Source of the DNA: Notospermus geniculatus
Taxonomy: Eukaryota; Nemertea; Pilidiophora; Heteronemertea; Lineidae
NCBI GenBank assembly: GCA_002633025.1
Contig: NMRB01000044.1
Coordinates: 406,871 to 470,870 of the forward strand
DNA: 64,000 bases
Direction of reading: 5' to 3'
The notes under the pieces were generated by a model that saw nothing but the letters and a program-made list of their open reading frames with translations, was not told the DNA's origin and searched no databases. The translations under genes and the position numbers were made by a program. Below, in pieces: positions 58,054 through 64,000 of this stretch. Numbering within the stretch: the stretch's first letter is position 1; each line of letters starts with the position of its first letter.

Positions 58054-58746
58054 CTAAGCAGCTTGCTTTCATCAGCCACTGTCAATTCTTTAAATAAGAA
58101 AGGAAAATTTCAAGTACACATTAATACCATCCCAGATAAAATGGATTCTTCTGTAGAAATCGTTTCATGACACCCTTCAGCGCATTTATTTGCTTTCATT
58201 CCGGAAGAGTACTCTTCTGAAGAACATTATCAGGAAACGTCTCGAGTGAATCTCCATCGAATGTTGTCTGTGTGCTGCATTCGAAATATTTTTATGATGA
58301 AAAGATGTTTATCAGTATCATGAGAACTGTTTCCCCTTCGATGATCCTCCAGAAGTGGGGTTTGTCGATATGTTATTGGCATTAAATGTTGTTGTCAAAC
58401 AAAGGTGTCCACCATTTCAACAACAGTGTCAGAATAAAAAGTGGCCGAGTGGATAGCGATATTGACTGATGTGAGCACAATTGATTATTGATGAATAAAT
58501 ACATGGCATTCCTTTGCGATATTGGTACTGACTCGATAAGTCAGTTGGAATGCCCTTTTTTACCTTTCTGTTACATTGGGAAATGGACATTGGGCAGCTG
58601 ATATGTCCAATGGAAGTGAAAGATGAATGTGCAAGGCGCTTGTTAGCGATTACTCATAGAATGTACATGTACATGTACAGTATAAACCACAGACATACTA
58701 GATGAATCACCTCATCTCACCTCAGCATCTGATTAAAAGCTTTTAA

Positions 58747-59291
58747 AGTCCTAGTTTCATCAAAAAATTGACTACACAGATTATTACTGAAGTGTATAGA
58801 ACACATAAATAGATATATTTTGCTTTTTGTTTCATCAAATTTGGATGAGTAGTTTGGGAGATATCGAGGGATATGTGTGTAAAAATACCAGTGCTATTTT
58901 CCCTACACAGTGAGGAGTCAAAAATGTTAATTTATGCGTATGTCATTGCAGGGATAAATGAAATCAAATCTGAGCCATCCAATGTGGAAATAAAGTTCAT
59001 TTTCATTGACATATTCACTAATTGACAAATTTCTGACTTCATTAGTTCACATTAGTTCACATGAATACATGTAGTTGCGTAAGTCCATTACAGTACTAAA
59101 ATGCATGCTCATTATGCAAATTCCTGCAGTGACGTCATCTAATTAGGCAGACCATTCTCCTCTGACTAAATCCATGAAGTATGTTATAACTTTTTAACCA
59201 ATTGGAGTTTTTCAATGAAACAAAAAGCATCTTGATCAGCACAATATGCCCTAGCTTTCTAAACGTGGAAAAATTAGGCGAAACTAGGACT
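58747..59291. mobile_element. 545-bp piggyBac-like MITE with TTAA target
   Basis: Perfect 12-bp ends AGTCCTAGTTTC / GAAACTAGGACT. TTAA at 58743-58746 and 59292-59295. The paralogous site at about 53608 reads GCTTTTAACTGATC with a single TTAA. Confidence 0.88.
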
Positions 59292-59316
59292 TTAACTGAT
59301 CAATATAAACTTCGCC

Positions 59317-60354
59317 TCATTCGTCCATCTTATAAACATGCACAGCCACAATTTCTTCACGTGTCGTTCCTTCCAATTTTAATTTTCTTGTGACCCAGTG
59401 TACCAGGTTATTGTTGACGTCAATATCGAGAGAGCCGTCGCTTATCAGAACTTCCTGTTTGCCCATTTTTCTTATGGAACCATCAACATGTACTCTTATT
59501 GGTACTTTATCAAAAATGGTCTTGTCTGTGGTGATCGGTTTTCGGGTAAAACATTTAATTCGCAAACCAAGAAGTCTAACTGGGGCTGGCGAGAAAACCA
59601 TTATCGTCATTTGCGTGTGCTCGATGTATCGGAAACCCCAGCACATTTCTTTCGTGCTCATTTTGCAGGTCTGGCATTCTGATGAATATCCTTTACATCG
59701 ACGATAAACGTAAACATCAAGCCTGTGTTTCTTTATGTTGATTTTAGGGTATATAAAGTCACCATTTGTCGCAATAAGCCAAAGCGTAAGTTTCTGAGCC
59801 ACATATATCATCGACCGGTTGTACAACTCAACATACCCTCGATTTGTTCTGTAGTGGTAGATGCTAAGGGTTGACCGGCCAGATTTCGAATCATAGCAAT
59901 TGATAGACAACATATCGTCAAGAAAAAGAAATATTCTTGGAAATGATATCGTCTTAGATAAACGGATTCTGCAAGGTTCCTCACGAGGAACTCTTATTTC
60001 AGCAGCTCGATTACCAGTTTTGTTGTCTATGAGTATAAATCGCCAAATTATTTTTTTCACGGAGCAGAACAAAAGAAAAAATTGCCCGAAGAACAAGTTA
60101 TGCCCTTGGAAGAAACATGGCTGCCAAGACTTTTTGTCAAAGGTTATTTTCCTGTAGTTGCTTAGAATGGGTACTTTCCTATTTTCGTGTAGTGGGTAAA
60201 TTCTCAATGCGATAAAACGGCTTTTTAATGTGCACAACCTTGGTATTACTACCAATTCCGATTTATTTTGGTCGAATGACACAGAGTAGAACTTTGTGTT
60301 TATTGGTCGCGAAAATCTGAGGACATTTTTGAGAGAATAATCAAGACCCTGTTG
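59317..60354 (-). CDS. Gene J propeller exon
   Basis: 1038 nt from CAA after CACACGCAG, 345 residues. Landmarks: QQGLDYSLKNVLRFSR, SFDQNKSELVVIP, LSNYRKITFDKKSWQ, WRFILIDNKTGNRAAEIRVP, EPCRIRLSKT, DMLSINCYDSKSGRSTLSIY, YVELYNRSMI, VYVYRRCKGYSSECQTC, PAPVRLLGLRIKCFT and LDIDVNNNLVHWVTRK. The frame is intact and the PAN exon at 61723-61992 joins in phase 0, so J looks functional. Its 3' flank carries the TTAA MITE. Confidence 0.78.
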   Translation of the reverse strand, partial: QQGLDYSLKNVLRFSRPINTKFYSVSFDQNKSELVVIPRLCTLKSRFIALRIYPLHENRKVPILSNYRKITFDKKSWQPCFFQGHNLFFGQFFLLFCSVKKIIWRFILIDNKTGNRAAEIRVPREEPCRIRLSKTISFPRIFLFLDDMLSINCYDSKSGRSTLSIYHYRTNRGYVELYNRSMIYVAQKLTLWLIATNGDFIYPKINIKKHRLDVYVYRRCKGYSSECQTCKMSTKEMCWGFRYIEHTQMTIMVFSPAPVRLLGLRIKCFTRKPITTDKTIFDKVPIRVHVDGSIRKMGKQEVLISDGSLDIDVNNNLVHWVTRKLKLEGTTREEIVAVHVYKMDE

Positions 60355-61722
60355 CTGCGTGTGAAAGAAAATGGGCATGATTGATTTGGCATGCGGTCTG
60401 ACGCGTTAAATCACACGTGGTCGTGGTAAATCAATTTTCTCATTGATTCGTAAAAATGTATCTTCTTGTTAATGTCGTTTTCAGATGAATATACAGTTGT
60501 ATCTTGTAAACCCATATTCACACACGGATACCATATATTCTGAAGGTCCTACTCAATTGTCTAAAGGTAACCATCGAATACATGTACAGTATCCATGCAT
60601 CCAGGAACTTTTGTCCCATGCACACTCTTGTCACCTGACACCATTATCGGATGTACATGTAGGGTAACATGAACAAATCAGTAAAACTCCATTTATACAT
60701 CATTCAAGTTCAAGTGCGTCTGTTGACCCTGTCTTTCATTTGGCTTTTTACCTTTTTTCCAACATGATCCCTCCTTTGAAATTCACGAATGATTTCCATA
60801 GGTATCGTCGTCCTTTTGTTGTTTTCATCTAATGTTTGAGCTAAAGGAGTCCCAAGCTCCCAAGTATGCAAAACGCAAAGGAAATGGACCATGAACCCCT
60901 TCCAGATCGTGGCAGGAGCACGGGCTACCTCCCTTCGCTTTTTTGCCAAAATATTTTCAAGCTGTATATTTTTTAACAAAATACATATATTGCTCAGATG
61001 TGTGCAAGAGAATTGGAAGCACACTCTAAAAAATTTCTCGTCGTACTGACAAGCTGGAGCTCGTTCTCAGAATATGCTTAAATTGACAGGGTCTATCTTG
61101 TCAATTGACAAGTTTTTAACTTGTCATCCTCGGAAAAGAGACATCTTATCATTGAAACAACTACATCTCGTCATTCAGGCTACAACAAAATTAAAAATTA
61201 TGCGCCAAGATACCGTTATGCGGTAGTTACAAGTACTAATAACAGGTACATATGAAAGAAAAACTCTCCCAAATTTCAGGGCCTATGGCGGGATTCAGAC
61301 CTACGATGAAATATATAAACTACTAGACATAACCCCTAAACCCTCGTGGCTACTGAGGCAACGATGACGACAGCATGCTTAGAGTTCAAGAAATTGAGCG
61401 ATAAATGTGAGGGAAGCGCATGCGCAATAATGTCCTGCCACCTGCAACTTATCGCCATAACTAAAAACATTGTCAACTGGATAAACTGAACTCGTCACAG
61501 AGATGTGCGACTCGCCATGACAAGTAAATCGTGTCATGAATGACGTAACTCGTCAGACTGACTAAAGCATCTCATCAATATTCGCAGACAAGTTGCGGTG
61601 ACAAGAATTTTTTAAGAGTGCAGGTCATCGTTGCAGTCTTTCGGAAAAAGATTTTCAGCATTTCTAGCGCTCTATCATTTGCGAAGGATGCCCGAAATAA
61701 AGATGACGTCTGGACATTTTAC
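60355..61722. other. Gene J intron
   Basis: It contains the 599-bp element at 61022-61620. Otherwise it shows only diverged similarity to the corresponding introns of G and I. Confidence 0.5.
61022..61620. mobile_element. 599-bp inverted-repeat element
   Basis: CACTCTAAAAAATTTCTCGTC at the left, GACAAGAATTTTTTAAGAGTG at the right, with many internal GACAAG / CTTGTC words. The corresponding intron of G (near 52108, GGAACCAGGTCATCG) lacks it. Target duplication is short and unclear (perhaps 3 bp). Confidence 0.65.
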
Positions 61723-61992
61723 CTTTTCAAACATGATCCATCCTACGAGCGTCAACACTTCATCTTCTTCCACACAGCTTCCTCTCTTCTGGCTCAGCTG
61801 ACAAACACCTTTTAGCAAAAAAGCGTTCCACATAACACAGTTTTTCTTTGAAAAGCAACTGAAGGCGCATTTTATCAGAGAAAGGCCCGTGTACATGTAA
61901 ACCGTCCCCAAGTTCGGTTTAATAAGGTATTTGTTCTTAATATTAGCATGCTTGTAGGTCACACCAATTTTTGTTATACTGGGCATCTTCGA
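61723..61992 (-). CDS. Gene J PAN/apple-like exon
   Basis: 90 codons between CTCAG and GTAAAATG. YKHANIKNKYLIKPNLG, IKCAFSCFSKKNCVMWNAF, GVCQLSQKRGSCVEE, WIMFEK; one Lys shorter than the others at the donor, in frame. The open frame continues upstream through the acceptor, so the true 5' end is uncertain. Confidence 0.7.
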
Positions 61993-62806
61993 CTGAGCAG
62001 TTTGCTCTGCAATCACCGTCCATCGATTCATTAGATAAGAAAGGAAAATTTCAAGTACACATTTATAACATCACGATAAAATGGATTCTTCTTTAGAAAT
62101 CTTTCCATCATCTGATGGCAATATTGAAAGTGACTCCCTTAGTGCATTGATTTGCTTTCAGTCGAGAAGAATTCTCCCGAAGTAGCAGATTATTAGGAAA
62201 AATCTCGATTGAATCTTTCCATCGAATGTCCTTATGTGCTGTGATCGAAACATTTTAATGATGAAATGATGTTTCAGTATCATGGGTACTATTTCCCCCA
62301 TGATGAGCCTTCAGAAGTCAGGATTGAAGTGAGCTTCTCGGACAGAAGTTTGTCGATATGTCATTGTGTTGTATGTTGTGTTCAAACGCAAAAGTGTCCG
62401 CCATTTCAACAACTGAGTGAGAACAAAAAGTGGCGAGTGGATCGATATTGGCTGCTGTGAGCACGATTGGTTTTTTATGAATAAATACATGATATGCCTT
62501 TGAGATATTGGTAACAGGTACGAGAAGTCAGTTGGAATGCTCTTTTATAGTTCTAATAGTACATCCTTACCGAAACTGTAATGACCTTCTTTACTTTACT
62601 GTTACATATATCGATACAGTATATTGGGAATGGACATTGGGCAGCTGGTGTGTCCAATCGAAGTGCAAAAGCTAATGTGCAAGACGCTCGATTGCGATTC
62701 CTCGCAGTCGGTCATTACAGAACACACAATATGCATCTTGCACTTACTAAATCAACCACCTCTGCATCTGATTAAAAGCTTTCAACTGATCAAACTAAAC
62801 TTCACC
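61993..62806. other. 5' flank of J and 3' flank of K
   Basis: Diverged copy of the flank seen at 52490-53130 and 58054-58690. No signal-peptide exon identified. Confidence 0.4.
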
Positions 62807-63856
62807 TCATTGGATCATCTTGTAAACATGCACAGCAACAATTTCTTCACGTGTCTTTCCTTCCAATTTTGTTTTTCTTGTGACCCAGTGTACCAAGTCA
62901 TTGTTGACATCAATATCGAGATAGGCGTCGCTTATCAGAACTTCCTGTTTGCCCACTTTTCTTCTCATGGAACCATCAACATGCACTCTTATTGGTACTT
63001 TATCAAAAATGGTCTTGTCTGTGGTGATCGGTTTCCGTGTAAAACACTTAATTCGTAAAGCAAGGAGTCTAGCTGGGGCTGGTATGAAAATCATTAGCGT
63101 CATCTTCATGTGCTCGATGTATCGCCAGCCTGCAAGGTTTTCATTCTCTCTCATTCTGCACGACTGAACTTCTGAAGAGTATCCTTTATTTCGGCGATAG
63201 ACGTAAACATCAAGCCTGTGTTTCCTTGTGTTGAGTTTAGTGTACATAAAATCGCCACTCCTCATTGCGATAAGCCCATACCTACGGGGCTGGGCCATAA
63301 ATACCATCGACATGTTGTACAATTCCACATACCCTCGAATCGTTCTGTAGTTGTAGATACTGAGGGTTGACCGGCCAGATTTTATGTCATAGCAAGTGAT
63401 GGACAACATATCGTCAAGAAGACGATATATCCGTGGAAATGATTTCGTCTTGGATAAACGGATTCTGCAAGGTTCCTCAGGAGGAATTCTTATTTCACTT
63501 GCTCGATTACCAGTTTTGTCGTCGATGAGTATAAATCGCCAAATTATTTTCTTCACTATGCAGAACAAAAGAAAAAAATGACCGAAGAACAAGTCTTGCA
63601 CATCAAAAAAACATGGCTGCAGAGACTTTTTTAAAAAGGTTATTTTCCTGTATTGACTTAGAATGGCCCCTCCCTGGTTGAGCGAGTAAATTCTGAATAC
63701 GATATAATGGCTTTCGTACGCATCCATGAAGAGCATGATTGGTAGTACTATAAATTCAGATTTTTTTGGGTCAAATGAGACAGAATAAAATTTCGTGTTT
63801 ATTGGTCGTAAAAATGTGAGTACCTTTTTGAGTGTATATTCAAGCTCCTGCGGCTG
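62807..63856 (-). CDS. Gene K propeller exon
   Basis: 1050 nt from CAG after CTCATTAG, 349 residues, open throughout. Landmarks: QPQELEYTLKKVL, SFDPKKSEFIVLP, YRKITFLKKSLQ, WRFILIDDKTGNRASEIRIP, DMLSITCYDIKSGRSTLSIY, VYVYRRNKGYSSEVQSC, PAPARLLALRIKCFT, LDIDVNNDLVHWVTRK...VAVHVYKM. The usual NRS sequon is changed (ELYNMSMV keeps N-x-S). Its PAN exon must lie beyond the right edge of the window. Confidence 0.75.
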   Translation of the reverse strand, partial: QPQELEYTLKKVLTFLRPINTKFYSVSFDPKKSEFIVLPIMLFMDAYESHYIVFRIYSLNQGGAILSQYRKITFLKKSLQPCFFDVQDLFFGHFFLLFCIVKKIIWRFILIDDKTGNRASEIRIPPEEPCRIRLSKTKSFPRIYRLLDDMLSITCYDIKSGRSTLSIYNYRTIRGYVELYNMSMVFMAQPRRYGLIAMRSGDFMYTKLNTRKHRLDVYVYRRNKGYSSEVQSCRMRENENLAGWRYIEHMKMTLMIFIPAPARLLALRIKCFTRKPITTDKTIFDKVPIRVHVDGSMRRKVGKQEVLISDAYLDIDVNNDLVHWVTRKTKLEGKTREEIVAVHVYKMIQ

Positions 63857-64000
63857 CTAATGAGTAGACGTGTATGATTAATGTGATATGACGCGCAAAT
63901 TCAAATTGCGTATCAATATCTTCATTTATCACGGATCCTTTATACGAATACGAATAGAATTCTGTACAACGATGACAAATTTTGTGTACATTTCGATCCG

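Larger units (their letters stand above)
54053..59742. repeat. 5.2-kb tandem duplication, unit 2 (gene I and 3' part of J)
   Basis: Counterpart of 48842-54053. It contains gene I, copy of G, and the J propeller 3' portion equivalent to H. Confidence 0.85.

Noticed and set aside
60710-61024. Minus-strand 104-codon frame in the gene J intron
   Set aside because: Not conserved in the G and I introns and runs into the 61022 element.
62624-63058. 144-codon plus-strand frame over gene K
   Set aside because: Antisense of the conserved propeller 3' end; similar shadows appear over F, G, H, I and J.

Overview
The window is animal nuclear DNA. Genes are split by GT-AG introns, coding density is low, inverted-repeat transposons (MITEs) and a tRNA-type SINE are present, and one gene is a soluble guanylate cyclase. 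Frequent ACATGTACATGT and AGGCCTA words are in keeping with a marine invertebrate, but I cannot name the clade. There is one 628-base assembly gap (35844-36471) and one stray N (14438).

The dominant content is an array of about ten paralogous genes, labelled A to K here, that I could not match to a named family. Each joins an N-terminal cysteine-rich PAN/apple-like domain (one exon) to a C-terminal domain of about 310-350 residues (one long exon). The C-terminal domain has repeated strand-rich blocks and ends in an NHL-like last blade, so I read it as a divergent beta-propeller. A-D carry a signal-peptide-like N-terminus, so the products are probably secreted. A (4.6-7.0 kb), B (9.1-11.3), C (17.0-18.9) and D (22.2-24.4) lie on the + strand and arose from a 10.3-kb tandem duplication of an A-B pair (2521-12783 and 14986-25545). 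They share a 10-nt microexon. E (25.6-28.5 kb, +) is a divergent member closer to the right-hand group. F to K (46.6-64.0 kb, -) form a second array. In it a 5.2-kb tandem duplication created the truncated chimera H at its junction.

Between the arrays, 28.5-39.9 kb holds no gene I can support. It contains several foldback MITEs and a duplicated non-coding block around the gap, one copy of which carries a 293-bp insertion with a 14-bp target duplication and a hammerhead-like core. From 40.35 to 46.04 kb (+) lies a soluble guanylate cyclase beta-type gene with HNOB, HNOBA, coiled-coil and cyclase parts. One of its exons is present twice. Its catalytic NTVNLTSR-type exon is missing at the exact point where an 0.8-kb copy of its own 3' flank, including the tail of gene F, has been inserted. 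As assembled it cannot encode a complete cyclase domain.

Comparing paralogous copies gives clean empty and filled sites for several transposons: TTAA targets (piggyBac-like), TA targets (Tc1/mariner-like) and one 9-bp target (Mutator-like). Gene conversion between PAN exons, a premature TGA shared by B and D, and frameshifts in F, H and I show an array that is actively being remodelled.
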